Source: Acidobacteriaceae bacterium (GTDB lineage: Bacteria; Acidobacteriota; Terriglobia; Terriglobales; Acidobacteriaceae). Taken from it: DNA of 64,000 nucleotides. Within the stretch, counting starts at the first letter, position 1; each line of letters starts with the position of its first letter. The position numbers were made by a program, and so were the translations under genes. The DNA lies in the NCBI GenBank assembly GCA_003134435.1, contig PLBE01000062.1, positions 10,354-74,353 of the forward strand. The letters are read 5' to 3'. Shown here piece by piece: positions 43,524 to 52,676 of this stretch. The notes under the pieces were generated by a model. That model saw only the letters and a list, made by a program, of their open reading frames with translations, was not told the DNA's origin and did not search any database.

Positions 43524-44840
43524 CTATGCAGGCCGAAGGGGGCCTGCTTCCGGTTCCGGGATGGCCTCGATTCGACCCAACAGGAAGACGTAGCCGGCGA
43601 TGCCGAGCAGCAAAATTGCGGTCGCGGTCACAAAGGCCGCAGCGAAGGAGTGGGTGCCGGAGACAATGTATCCGGTAACAATGGGCGCGGAGATGGCGGC
43701 GATCTGGCCCGAGAAATTTACGGCGCTGGCCAGAGTGCCGACGCTTTCCCGCGGAGAGATTAGCGAGGGCACGGTCCAGGCCACCGGCGCCGCGGCAGCC
43801 AGGCCACCCAGGGCGAGGCTGATCCAAACCAGCGCGACAGCGGGGGTGTGAGCGCGGGCCGCGCCGAAGATGGCCAGACCGAAAGCCATGCCCCCGACCA
43901 TCACAGTCTTGCGCACCAGGTTCGAATCGTAACCACGCTGGATGAGAGCGTCCACCAGCCATCCTCCAACCAGCAAGTCGGTGAGAGTAGCAAAGAGCCA
44001 GGGAACGCTGGTATAAAAAACGGAGTGCAGCAAGTCAATATGCAGGGCAACCGAAAGATAGCTGGGCAGCCAGGTCAGCAGAAGAAAGAAAGTATAGTTA
44101 TAAGCGCCCCACCCGAGGGCGAGTCCGTAAACTTTGCGCTGCTTTAAGAGGTATCCCAGCGAGCTACGACGTCGAGCCGTGAGGCGATCCTCCAATTGGG
44201 CGCCGCCGCAAAGCACGAAATCTCGTTCGTTGTCCGAAAGTCCGTCGTCTTCGCTGGGATTGCGGTAGGCGAGGTAAAACAGCACGAAGTAGAGAAAGCT
44301 GATGAAGCCGGTGGCGGCGAAACTCCAGCGCCAGCCAAAATAAAAGAGCAGCAAGCCGATGAATGGAACTCCGATGGCGCTGGCGAATTTTGCGGCGGCA
44401 TCGGTGATCGCGGTGGCCAAACTTCTTTCCGCGCGCGGGAACCAGTATCCCAGCGCCTTGGCATTCGCGGGAAACGTGGGAGACTCGGCAACGCCGAGCA
44501 GGAGCCGGGCTCCAAAGAACCAGGAAATTCCGGGAGCGAGGGCGGCGGCGAAGGACGCGACGCTCCACAAGAATGCGCTCATGCGGCCCATGCGCCGCAC
44601 TCCCCAGCGGTCGAGCAATACTCCAGCGGGCATTTGCATAGCAGCATAGGTCCAGCTGAAGGCGCTGGAGAGATAGCCGAAGGCGACCAGCGATAATCCG
44701 AACGAGGCGTGCAGCGCGTCGCGTGAAACCGACAGATTAATCCGGTCGAAAAAATTGACCATCACCCCGAGCGCCAGCAGCCAGGCAATGCGCCATCGCC
44801 TGCGGGGGAGGCTCGAAGCGGCTTCGTATTCGCGGTTCAT
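43524..44840 (-). CDS. MFS transporter (anion:cation symporter-like)
   Basis: 438 aa from ATG 44840 (GGGAAG about 8 nt upstream; in-frame ATG 44855 is the alternative). Twelve membrane helices, with WLLALGVMVNFFDRINLSV at TM1, the A-like loop motif LDRWGVRRMGRMS and a central loop after FVLFYLAYRNPSED. Resembles ACS-family organic-acid transporters; substrate unknown. A hairpin covers its last codons. Follows the response-regulator gene by 37 bp, so it may belong to the same unit or be its target. Confidence 0.8.
   Translation of the reverse strand: MNREYEAASSLPRRRWRIAWLLALGVMVNFFDRINLSVSRDALHASFGLSLVAFGYLSSAFSWTYAAMQMPAGVLLDRWGVRRMGRMSAFLWSVASFAAALAPGISWFFGARLLLGVAESPTFPANAKALGYWFPRAERSLATAITDAAAKFASAIGVPFIGLLLFYFGWRWSFAATGFISFLYFVLFYLAYRNPSEDDGLSDNERDFVLCGGAQLEDRLTARRRSSLGYLLKQRKVYGLALGWGAYNYTFFLLLTWLPSYLSVALHIDLLHSVFYTSVPWLFATLTDLLVGGWLVDALIQRGYDSNLVRKTVMVGGMAFGLAIFGAARAHTPAVALVWISLALGGLAAAAPVAWTVPSLISPRESVGTLASAVNFSGQIAAISAPIVTGYIVSGTHSFAAAFVTATAILLLGIAGYVFLLGRIEAIPEPEAGPLRPA
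43528..43547 (-). terminator. Hairpin over the last codons of the MFS gene
   Basis: GCAGGCC-GAAGGG-GGCCTGC forms a perfect 7-bp stem, ending 2 bp from the stop codon. No T run follows, so it is either a weak terminator or an mRNA-stabilising structure. A wider inverted repeat (GAGCACCC 43465-43472, GGGTGCTC 43505-43512) lies just beyond. Confidence 0.35.
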
Positions 44841-44877
44841 AACAACGCTTCCCATGGGGAGACAATGGTGGCGCAGC

Positions 44878-46260
44878 TCATTCGGCTTCATTGTCGTCGA
44901 TGCCGATTTTGGAGAGACGATAGCGCAGGGCGTTGCGCGATAGGCCAAGCAGGCGCGCCGCTTGCGATTTATTGCCGTTGGCGCGCTTCAGGGCTTCGCG
45001 AATCATCTCGTCTTCCCACTGGTCGAGGGTCATGCCGTCCGGCAGAAAGCGGTCGGGCGCGGCGCCGGAAGAAGAAAAACTGCGATTGCGCGGCGAGTCG
45101 AGCTGAATGTCGCTGGCCTGCAGTTGGCTGCCGGTGGCGAGAGCGCAGGCGCGTTCGATGACGTTCTGCAGTTCGCGCACGTTGCCAGGCCAATAATGAG
45201 TCACCAGGATTTGGAGGGCGGCCGGCGAAATTCCGGTTATCTTTTCTTCTCTGCCCGAATCTTTGGCGAAGCGCGCCAGGAACAGATTGGCTAATTCGGG
45301 GATGTCTTCTTTGTGCTCGCGCAGCGGCGGAATATCGATGGGGACCACGTTGAGCCGGTAGTAGAGGTCTTCGCGAAAGGTTCCATCTTCGAGCGCGGCG
45401 CGCAGGTCGCGGTTGGTCGCGGCGAGCAGGCGGACATCGACCTTGATGGTACGCGTGCCACCCAGACGTTCGAACTCGCGCTCCTGTAAAACGCGGAGGA
45501 GCTTGACCTGGATGGCCGGGGGCACGTCTCCGATCTCATCGAGGAACAGTGTGCCTTTGTCGGCGAGTTCGAACTTCCCCGGCTTGCTGTTGGCGGCTCC
45601 GGTGAAGGCTCCCTTTTCGTAGCCGAAGAGTTCGCTCTCCAGGAGATTTTCGGGGATGGCGGTGCTGTTGATCTTGATGAACGGCCCGGAAGCGCGCCGC
45701 GATTTTTCATGGATGGCGCGCGCAATGAGGTCTTTGCCAACCCCGCTTTCCCCACCCAGCAGGACAGTGGAATTCGTAGGCGCAACCCGTTCGACGGTGG
45801 CCAGTACTTCCTGCATTTTTGCACTGATGGCAACAATATTGGGATGGCTGTATTTCTGGCCCAGGGCTTCGCGCAGCGAGCGATTCTCTTCGCGCAGGCG
45901 GGAGTTATCGAGTTCTTTGTGCACCACCATCCGCATCTCGGCAAGAGCGAAGGGTTTGAGAACGTAGTCGCTGGCGCCCGCTTTCATCGCTTCAACCGCG
46001 GTTTCAACCGAGCCGAAGGCAGTCATGACCACGATGGGCAGCGCCGGATTCTGCTGCTTGGCGGTTTGCAGAAACTCGAGCCCGCTGATGCCGGGAAGTT
46101 TGAGATCGGTGAGCACGAGGTGAACCGGTTCTGAGGCCAGCAGCTTCAATCCAGTTTCCGCGTCCCCGGCGGAGAGCGTTTTGAAACCGTCGTCGCCCAG
46201 ATTCAGTTCCAGCAGGCGGCGCATTTTGGCTTCGTCTTCGATGATGAGAATCGTCGGCAT
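44878..46260 (-). CDS. Sigma-54-dependent response regulator, NtrC family
   Basis: 460 aa. Receiver at 1-120 (MPTILIIEDEAKMRRLL, VLTDLKLPGISGLEFL with the phospho-Asp, VVMTAFGSVETAVEAM, DYVLKPF); AAA+ activator domain (GGESGVGKDLIARAIHE, ELFGYEKGAFTGAANS with the sigma-54-contacting GAFTGA, TLFLDEIGDVPPAIQVKLL, WPGNVRELQNVIE); Fis-type HTH at the end (NKSQAARLLGLSRNALRYRL). ATG 46260 fits the family start; the histidine kinase stops 4 bp before it. Next to PII and GlnD genes, so a nitrogen role (NtrC) is plausible, though other NtrC-family roles are possible. Confidence 0.88.
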   Translation of the reverse strand: MPTILIIEDEAKMRRLLELNLGDDGFKTLSAGDAETGLKLLASEPVHLVLTDLKLPGISGLEFLQTAKQQNPALPIVVMTAFGSVETAVEAMKAGASDYVLKPFALAEMRMVVHKELDNSRLREENRSLREALGQKYSHPNIVAISAKMQEVLATVERVAPTNSTVLLGGESGVGKDLIARAIHEKSRRASGPFIKINSTAIPENLLESELFGYEKGAFTGAANSKPGKFELADKGTLFLDEIGDVPPAIQVKLLRVLQEREFERLGGTRTIKVDVRLLAATNRDLRAALEDGTFREDLYYRLNVVPIDIPPLREHKEDIPELANLFLARFAKDSGREEKITGISPAALQILVTHYWPGNVRELQNVIERACALATGSQLQASDIQLDSPRNRSFSSSGAAPDRFLPDGMTLDQWEDEMIREALKRANGNKSQAARLLGLSRNALRYRLSKIGIDDNEAE

Positions 46261-46264
46261 GGGG

Positions 46265-47710
46265 TCAGTTCGGGTGGCTAGTGGAAGAACGGATGCCCTC
46301 GCCCGTCCAATCCGAGCGCGGTTCGGCAGTTGTCTGTAGCTCGACGGTTTCCACGAGCGGAAAGAAAATTGTAAACACCGCTCCACCCTCGGGGGCGTTT
46401 TCTACTGTGATGGAACCGTGATGCCCGTCCACGATCTTGGAAACGATGGAGAGGCCCAGCCCCACGCCGGTTTTCTTGGTCGTCACGAAGGGGTTGAAGA
46501 TTTCTTCGCGCAGTTCTTCGGGAACTCCGGGGCCGGTGTCGGCAAGGCGAAGTTCAACTCCCTCGCGCTCGTCTTTAGTTGCTCGCTGAACCTCGACCCG
46601 CAACGTGCCGGGGCGGTCCTGATCCTGCATGGCTTCATAGGCATTCTGCACCAGGTTGAGAAGAGCTTGCTCACAGAGACTTTCATCGAGTGGAACCAGG
46701 GGCAGTCCGCTGGCATAGTGGCGTTCGACGCGCACGGGTTGGCGTCTCTCATGAGTGCCGGAATTGGCTGAGGCGGGTTTGCCGGCAAAGCGCGCCGCGA
46801 CGACTTGCAGAACGCGATCCAGCAGGGCGATCAGATCGGCGGGGTACGGCTGGGCATGGAGCGGACGAGCGAAATCCAGGAACTCCGTCACCAGCGCGCT
46901 GAGCCGATTGACCTCTGTCGAAATGTATCCGGCCAACTCTCGAGAAAGCTCGTCGGAGGCTTGTAATTTCTGAGTCAACATTTCGGCGGAACCCTTGATG
47001 ACTCCGAGAGGATTGCGAATTTCATGCGCCAATCCAGCGGAAAGTTGACCGAGAGCGGCCAGGCGTTCCGAGCGGCGCGCTTCCGCCTGAGCCTGTTCGA
47101 GACGGCGATTGGTTTCAGCAAGGCGTTCGGCGAGCTCACGGTATAGCTGGGTTTGATGCTTGCTTTGCTGTGCAAAGCGGTTGACAACCATGGCGGCGAG
47201 AAAGAAAAACAGTATGCGCAGCGCGAGGTAGGGGAAAGCCTCGGCGGTCAGTTCGTATTCCTGCATCGCCGGATAGAGGTAGGAACAGTAAGCGGCAGAC
47301 GCAATGAGAGTCCAGACGAGGGTCAGAAGCGGGCCGCAGTAAAGCGCGGCGGTAACGACTGGCAGATAATAAATAGGATAGTAACTGCTGTTGATTCCGA
47401 CTTCGCCGGTGTGGTCGATCAGGACCGTCGCCAGCAAAATCTTAAGCAGGATTACATAGAAGATTCCCCGCTTGGGGAAGTGGGAAATCAACTTGGTCTC
47501 CAACACCTGGACGACGCCAATCGCGAGCAGGATCAACTGCTTGTGCCATTCGAGGAGTGGCGGGAGAACCGCCAGAATTACGAGAAAGAGCAGCCAGATG
47601 GTGAGCCAGACGGCATCGAGACGATTAAACCGCCTGGAATCTCGATCGAGAATGGGAGGGGCAGAGGCCACGCAGCATCCATCCAACAGCAGAATGGCCT
47701 TCCGCGTCAA
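46265..47710 (-). CDS. Membrane sensor histidine kinase, NtrB-family partner
   Basis: 481 aa. The N-terminal part has about six membrane helices (AVWLTIWLLFLVILAVLPP, LTLVWTLIASAAYCSYLYP, LALRILFFFLAAMVVN), then a coiled coil (LAERLAETNRRLEQAQAEA), HisKA (SAGLAHEIRNPLGVIKGSAE, phospho-His) and HATPase (LLNLVQNAYEAMQ, LADTGPGVPEEL, TGVGLGLSIVSKIVDGH). The start is uncertain: TTG 47710 is the only in-frame initiator near the N terminus and lacks a ribosome site. Co-transcribed with the regulator directly downstream. Unlike cytosolic NtrB it is membrane-bound with no PAS domain visible. Confidence 0.86.
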   Translation of the reverse strand: MTRKAILLLDGCCVASAPPILDRDSRRFNRLDAVWLTIWLLFLVILAVLPPLLEWHKQLILLAIGVVQVLETKLISHFPKRGIFYVILLKILLATVLIDHTGEVGINSSYYPIYYLPVVTAALYCGPLLTLVWTLIASAAYCSYLYPAMQEYELTAEAFPYLALRILFFFLAAMVVNRFAQQSKHQTQLYRELAERLAETNRRLEQAQAEARRSERLAALGQLSAGLAHEIRNPLGVIKGSAEMLTQKLQASDELSRELAGYISTEVNRLSALVTEFLDFARPLHAQPYPADLIALLDRVLQVVAARFAGKPASANSGTHERRQPVRVERHYASGLPLVPLDESLCEQALLNLVQNAYEAMQDQDRPGTLRVEVQRATKDEREGVELRLADTGPGVPEELREEIFNPFVTTKKTGVGLGLSIVSKIVDGHHGSITVENAPEGGAVFTIFFPLVETVELQTTAEPRSDWTGEGIRSSTSHPN

Positions 47711-47922
47711 TTGGAGGGCAGCTTCACGGGTAGCACGTACGGATTACCTTTACGCCGCCTGCGGGCCCGGAGACATAAGGATTTCCAATGGCGAACATAA
47801 ATAGTTTCAATTTCCGCAAACCGCAAGGCAGCGACTATTGTTATGATGCGAGTTTGGGTTGCGTTAAGCGATTGCAGGCGAGAAAGTAACAGGCGGACGA
47901 TGCGGTCTGGGAACGGACAACA

Positions 47923-48261
47923 ATGACAAAGGTCGAAGCAATTATTCAGGTTTCAAAGCTCGATGCCGTGAAAGACGCATTGCACGAAGTGGGCGTCGAG
48001 GGCATGACGGTTTTTGAAGCCAGAGGACATGGCCGGCAAAAAGGGCACACCGAGTTTTACCGCGGACGCGAGTACACCGTGGACTTGATACCAAAGGTGA
48101 AACTCGAGATTGTGGTGGCCGATGATCTGGTCGAGAAAGTTGTGCAGGCGATCGCGACCGCCGCGCGTACGGGCAAAATCGGCGACGGAAAGATTTTTCT
48201 TTCGCGCATCGACGAAGCGATTCGGATTCGCAACGACGAACGTGGCGAGAGCGTTCTGTAA
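47923..48261 (+). CDS. glnB: Nitrogen regulatory protein PII
   Basis: 112 aa trimeric sensor of 2-oxoglutarate and energy. Seen: T-loop GRQKGHTEFYRGREYTVD with the uridylylated Tyr at the conserved place (REY), VKLEIVVADDLVEKVV and the B-loop TGKIGDGKIFL. Canonical length and motifs; glnB or glnK cannot be distinguished from sequence. Divergent from the histidine kinase and 125 bp before glnD, its modifying enzyme. Confidence 0.95.
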   Translation: MTKVEAIIQVSKLDAVKDALHEVGVEGMTVFEARGHGRQKGHTEFYRGREYTVDLIPKVKLEIVVADDLVEKVVQAIATAARTGKIGDGKIFLSRIDEAIRIRNDERGESVL

Positions 48262-48386
48262 TAGGACGCGGGTTCGAAACGGCAGATCCACAATAAAGAT
48301 GGACATCCCCCTTATCGGCAGATTTGTGAGCCGAGCGGAATAAAGCTGAAGCAACTGCTGCACAGTTCGGGGAGAGTATCATCGCA

Positions 48387-51053
48387 ATGACCACCGTGGC
48401 TGACGTTCGCCGGGAATTGTCGGACCTGTATGCCGGCGAATCCGCCGCCATCGAGCAGGAATTTTCTGTCACCGGAGAAGGTCGGGTGGCGCTGGCGCGG
48501 CGGACGGCGCTGGTGGATACCATCGTTCAGCGGTTATGGCGCGAAATCATTATTCCCTCTCAAACAGCATCCTTTTCCCCACTTTCGACTACCCTTGGTT
48601 CCAGTGCTGCCGAGGGCGAAGGCCCTAAGAATTTCGCGCTAGTGGCCACCGGTGGATTCGGGCGCGGATGGCTTTTCCCCCACTCCGATATCGATCTGCT
48701 GTTTTTGCACGGCGACAGTAATTCCGAGAGCACATTCAAAGATGCTATCCGGCGTTTTTCGCAGGAACTGTGGGATCTTCGCCTGAAGCTGAGTCCGGCC
48801 ACGCGAAATCTGGCGGAATGCGAAAAGCTCGATCCCGATAACGTGGAATTTGCCATCGCGTTGCTCGACTGCCGTTACCTGGCGGGCGATTCCGAACTCT
48901 TCTCCAAGCTGCGTGAAAAAGCGGTGCCCCGCATGGTGGGACGGGAGTGCCACAACCTGATCCAGAATCTGGGTGAGATCACCCGAGCGCGTCATCATAA
49001 ATTCGGCAATACCGTATTTCATCTGGAACCCAACGTAAAGGACGGGCCAGGCGGTCTGCGCGATTACAACGTGGCGAACTGGCTGGCGCTGATTTCCGCC
49101 ATGGAAAAGTTGAAGGTGTGGCCAGAGGCGCACACGCTGCTGCCGGTTTCTTCCAGAAGAGCGTTCGACGCAGCGCTCGATTTCCAGATGTCGGTGCGAT
49201 GTTTTCTCCACTTCCGCCACGGACGCCACGACAACACCTTGACCTGGGAGGCGCAGGACGAGGCGGCGGCGCGAAAGATTGGCGCCAGCGATCTGGAAAT
49301 TGCCAACGCGGCGGACTGGATGCGCCTCTACTTCGGCCACGTTCGCGGCGTACACCGGGTCTGCAACCAGTTATTAGAGGAAATTCCGGCAGCCTGGTCG
49401 TCGTTACACCGGCAATTCCAGGGCTGGCGGTCAAAAGTGGCCAACGAAGATTTTTCGGTGGTCGATGGACTGATCTTTCTGAAGCAATCACAGCCGATGA
49501 AACCATCGGATGGCCTGCGCGATCCGGAAATGCTTTTGCGGCTTTTCCATTTCATGGCCGAACACGGGCTGAAGCTGAGCACCACCACCGAATATAAAGT
49601 CGAGCAAGCCCTGCCGGCGCTGGCGGCAACGCCTCCGCGGGGCGCTGAGTTGTGGCTTTACCTGCAGGAAACCCTGATCCAGCCTCATGCCGCCGACGCC
49701 CTGCGCGCGATGAACTCGCTTCGCCTGCTGACCCTTCTGTTGCCGGAACTGAAGGGAATTGAGGCGCTGGTGGTGCGCGATTTTTATCACCGTTACACCG
49801 TGGATGAACACTCGTTTCTGGCCATCGAAAATCTGCATCGTTTGAAGGAATCGAAATCGGAATGGGACAAGCGTTTTGGAGAGTTGCTGAGCGAACTGGA
49901 GCAACCCGAACTGCTCTACCTGGCCTTGCTGCTGCATGATTCCGGAAAAGCGGCGCCGGGCGAAAATCACGTCGAGGTCAGCCTGCAACTAACCGACACT
50001 TGCGTAGACCGTCTCGATCTCGATCCAGTGGACCGCGACACGGTGCGCTATCTGGTGGGTAGTCATCTGGAAATGTCGGCCGCGATGCGGCGCGACGTTT
50101 TCGATCCGGCGAACGTGAAGTTGTTCGCGGAAAAGGTGGGAGCGCCGGAACGGCTGAAAATGCTTTGCCTGATGACCTATGCCGACATCAAAGCCGTGAA
50201 CCCCGAGGCCATGACGCCGTGGAAAGCGGACAATTTGTGGCAGCTTTACATTGCGTGCGCGAATTACTTGAGCCGCAGCGCGGATGAGCGGGTTCACACC
50301 AGCGACGATGGCTCCAGCCTGGCCCATCTGCATTCGCTGGCGCCGGTCGCGGGAAAGAAGATCAACGTCTTTCTCGAAGGACTGCCGCAACGCTATCTCC
50401 GAATCCACGGCGCGACCGACGTTCTGGCCCATGCCGAAATGGCCACCCGTGTAGGACAGGACGGCGTGCAGTTGAATTTGAAGCAGGTTCGACACTGGTA
50501 TGAGCTGACCTTAATTACCACCGACCGCCCCTTCCTGTTCGCTTCGGTTTCGGGAGCCCTGGCCGCGTGGGGCATGAACATCGTGAAGGCCAATGCCTTT
50601 TCGAACGCCGCCGGAATGGTGGTCGACACGTTTTATTTCACCGATCGCTTTCGCACGCTGGAAATGAATTTGCAGGAATGGGAGCGTCTAAAACAGAGTA
50701 TCGCCGCCGTAATTAAAGGACAGACCGACCTCGCTCGCATGCTGCGCGACCGTCTGAAAGCGGAGAAGGCGGACAGCACGAAAGTCAAGATCGCGACCCA
50801 GATCGAGTTCGACGATAATTCTTCGACGCACAGCACGCTCGTGCAGGTGCTGACTCAGGATCGTCCGGGACTGCTTTACCGAATGTGCTCGCTGGTGTCG
50901 AAGCATAATTGCAACATCGAAATCGCGCTGATCGAGACCGAGGGGCAGATGGCGATCGACGTACTGTATCTAACGTCAGAGGGAGCTAAACTCACGGCCG
51001 ACCGTCAGGCGGCGCTCGGCAAGGCTCTGCGCGAAGAACTGGCCGCTAAGTAG
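48387..51053 (+). CDS. glnD: PII uridylyltransferase/uridylyl-removing enzyme GlnD
   Basis: 888 aa, as in E. coli (890). Nucleotidyltransferase domain: ATGGFGRGWLFPHSDIDLLFL (GG and DxD). GlnD-adenylyl-like helical part (GPGGLRDYNVANWLAL). HD phosphohydrolase: YTVDEHSFLAIENLHRL and LLLHDSGKAAPGENHVEVS. Two C-terminal ACT domains (LITTDRPFLFASVSGALAAWG; VLTQDRPGLLYRMCSLVSKHN) sense glutamine. It adds UMP to PII under nitrogen limitation and removes it in excess. Confidence 0.94.
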   Translation: MTTVADVRRELSDLYAGESAAIEQEFSVTGEGRVALARRTALVDTIVQRLWREIIIPSQTASFSPLSTTLGSSAAEGEGPKNFALVATGGFGRGWLFPHSDIDLLFLHGDSNSESTFKDAIRRFSQELWDLRLKLSPATRNLAECEKLDPDNVEFAIALLDCRYLAGDSELFSKLREKAVPRMVGRECHNLIQNLGEITRARHHKFGNTVFHLEPNVKDGPGGLRDYNVANWLALISAMEKLKVWPEAHTLLPVSSRRAFDAALDFQMSVRCFLHFRHGRHDNTLTWEAQDEAAARKIGASDLEIANAADWMRLYFGHVRGVHRVCNQLLEEIPAAWSSLHRQFQGWRSKVANEDFSVVDGLIFLKQSQPMKPSDGLRDPEMLLRLFHFMAEHGLKLSTTTEYKVEQALPALAATPPRGAELWLYLQETLIQPHAADALRAMNSLRLLTLLLPELKGIEALVVRDFYHRYTVDEHSFLAIENLHRLKESKSEWDKRFGELLSELEQPELLYLALLLHDSGKAAPGENHVEVSLQLTDTCVDRLDLDPVDRDTVRYLVGSHLEMSAAMRRDVFDPANVKLFAEKVGAPERLKMLCLMTYADIKAVNPEAMTPWKADNLWQLYIACANYLSRSADERVHTSDDGSSLAHLHSLAPVAGKKINVFLEGLPQRYLRIHGATDVLAHAEMATRVGQDGVQLNLKQVRHWYELTLITTDRPFLFASVSGALAAWGMNIVKANAFSNAAGMVVDTFYFTDRFRTLEMNLQEWERLKQSIAAVIKGQTDLARMLRDRLKAEKADSTKVKIATQIEFDDNSSTHSTLVQVLTQDRPGLLYRMCSLVSKHNCNIEIALIETEGQMAIDVLYLTSEGAKLTADRQAALGKALREELAAK

Positions 51054-51083
51054 TTCGTCCTTTGCCCGGCGACAAAATCAAGG

Positions 51084-52256
51084 TCAGTTGTTGCTGCGAT
51101 CCGCGTAGTAGCCGTCTCGGGTCTGTACGGTCAGGTCTTTTTTCTTCACCGCCAGCTGAATGTGGTGATAGCCGCTCGACGTGCTGTCTTTGTCGGGCGT
51201 ATAGCCCATGCTGTACTGGGTTCGTAGCTCCTCGACAATGCCGCTGTAGATGTCACCGACCGTTTGCTTCTTCGTGACTTCGAAGAAACGACCGCCAGTT
51301 TCTTTAGAAACACGCTCCAGAATTTTCTTGCCATCGACGCGCGGCTCTTCAGGATGACGCTGGCCGCCGCGGCCGCCGCCGCCCGGAGAACCACCTCCGC
51401 CACCGGGCCAGCCCCCACCTCCTCCGCCCGGCCAGCCGCCGCGGCCCATTCCGCCGCCGTGCCTTTGGCCTTCGTCGCGGTCGCGATGAGAGTCGGCGAA
51501 GTAAATCGAGTAGATCACCGTGTCGGCGCGTTGAGCGGACTCGATCGCGCTATCCAAGTTAGTCTTGCTGCCGCGGTCGACGCCATCCGAGAGAAGGATG
51601 AGAGCTTTGCGGCCCGATTGCTTTTTCATCAACTCGTTGGACGCCAGAAACACGGCATCGTAAAGCTGAGTGCCAGCGCCATGATGCGAGCCGGAGCGGG
51701 AGTCGTCGGGATCGTTGGATCGCTCCCGGTCGGATGGCGTCTTGAGCAAATCGAGCGCGGCTTGCAGCTTCTCGCGCGATGAAGTCATGTCCTGCAGCAG
51801 TTCCACCTCTTTATCGAAGTGAATGAGGAAAGCCCTGTCTTTAGGCTGCACCAGCATCTGATCGAGAAAGCTGCGGCTGGCGCTGCGCTCGGCATCGAGA
51901 ACATTGGTCTGGCTGCGGCTGGTGTCAACCAGAAGCCCGAGCGTGAGCTGTAGATTTGTTTCCTGAGAGAAGTACTTTATGGTCTGCGGGCGGCCATCTT
52001 CCTGCAGCGTGAAATCGTCTTTGGTGAGGTCGCGCACGATGGCGCCATGTTTGTCGCGAACGGTGACCGGCAATGTAACCACGTTGACGTCGACCGCGAT
52101 GGTGGCGGCGGTATCCTGCGCCTGCATCAGGCGGCTGACTCCGTGAAAGGCGAACAGCGCGGCAACCAGGGCAGTGGCAACCGTCATCGACAGAATCGAA
52201 CGGGGCGCGAACTTCTGAACCGCAGGCCGCCGGATATGCGACCGGAATTCAATCAC
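51084..52256 (-). CDS. VWFA-domain exported protein, acidobacterial type
   Basis: 390 aa from GTG 52256 (GGAGG about 7 nt upstream). One N-terminal hydrophobic segment (ILSMTVATALVAALFAFHGV) as signal or anchor. A short beta domain (VTLPVTVRDKHGAIVRDL, TLQEDGRPQTIKYFSQE) precedes a VWA domain with the MIDAS motif DTSRS and LLSDGVDRGS. A Gly-rich insert (GRGGWPGGGGGGWPGGGG) splits the domain near residues 275-305. This matches the VWFA-related domain found widely in Acidobacteriota. Ends 30 bp from glnD in convergent orientation. Function unknown. Confidence 0.82.
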   Translation of the reverse strand: MIEFRSHIRRPAVQKFAPRSILSMTVATALVAALFAFHGVSRLMQAQDTAATIAVDVNVVTLPVTVRDKHGAIVRDLTKDDFTLQEDGRPQTIKYFSQETNLQLTLGLLVDTSRSQTNVLDAERSASRSFLDQMLVQPKDRAFLIHFDKEVELLQDMTSSREKLQAALDLLKTPSDRERSNDPDDSRSGSHHGAGTQLYDAVFLASNELMKKQSGRKALILLSDGVDRGSKTNLDSAIESAQRADTVIYSIYFADSHRDRDEGQRHGGGMGRGGWPGGGGGGWPGGGGGSPGGGGRGGQRHPEEPRVDGKKILERVSKETGGRFFEVTKKQTVGDIYSGIVEELRTQYSMGYTPDKDSTSSGYHHIQLAVKKKDLTVQTRDGYYADRSNN

Positions 52257-52676
52257 CTGGCATCCTCCATTGATCGTTCATTCATTGACCCTTCATTAAT
52301 TAATTTTTTCATTGCGAGCTATCTCCTTCTCTCAAACGAATCATTTCAGACGAACCTTAAGAACGCCGACGCTGCACCAGAGAACGGAGTACACAGCCAG
52401 TATCGCGGCTGCCCAACTGGGAAAAACAATCATCATTTCGGCATATGACGCTACTGGCAACCGGATGAAGGCGTACTTCGGGGCTGAATCTGTCAGACCG
52501 ACGGGCAATGCAAGCATGACTGGTTATTTGTTTGGTCGTTTTGTCGTTCGCCAGGAGACACGACAGTCCTTAAGAGTGGATGCGCGGCAACGGAGTCGAA
52601 GTTGCCACGTGTCCTGTAAAAGCAACGTCAATACTGGGTAAAACTTCGTAAAGGGAAGAAATGCCGGGGTTCGGCG
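52257..52676. other. Intergenic stretch between the VWFA and DUF5666 genes
   Basis: 420 bp without a supported gene, AT-rich near 52270-52330, with several TTCATT repeats in the probable 5' leader of the VWFA gene. Presumably holds the two divergent promoters; none can be pinned down. Confidence 0.5.

Noticed and set aside
48262-48386. GGGTTCGAAAC resembling a tRNA T-arm between the PII gene and glnD
   Set aside because: No acceptor, D or anticodon arms can be folded around it.
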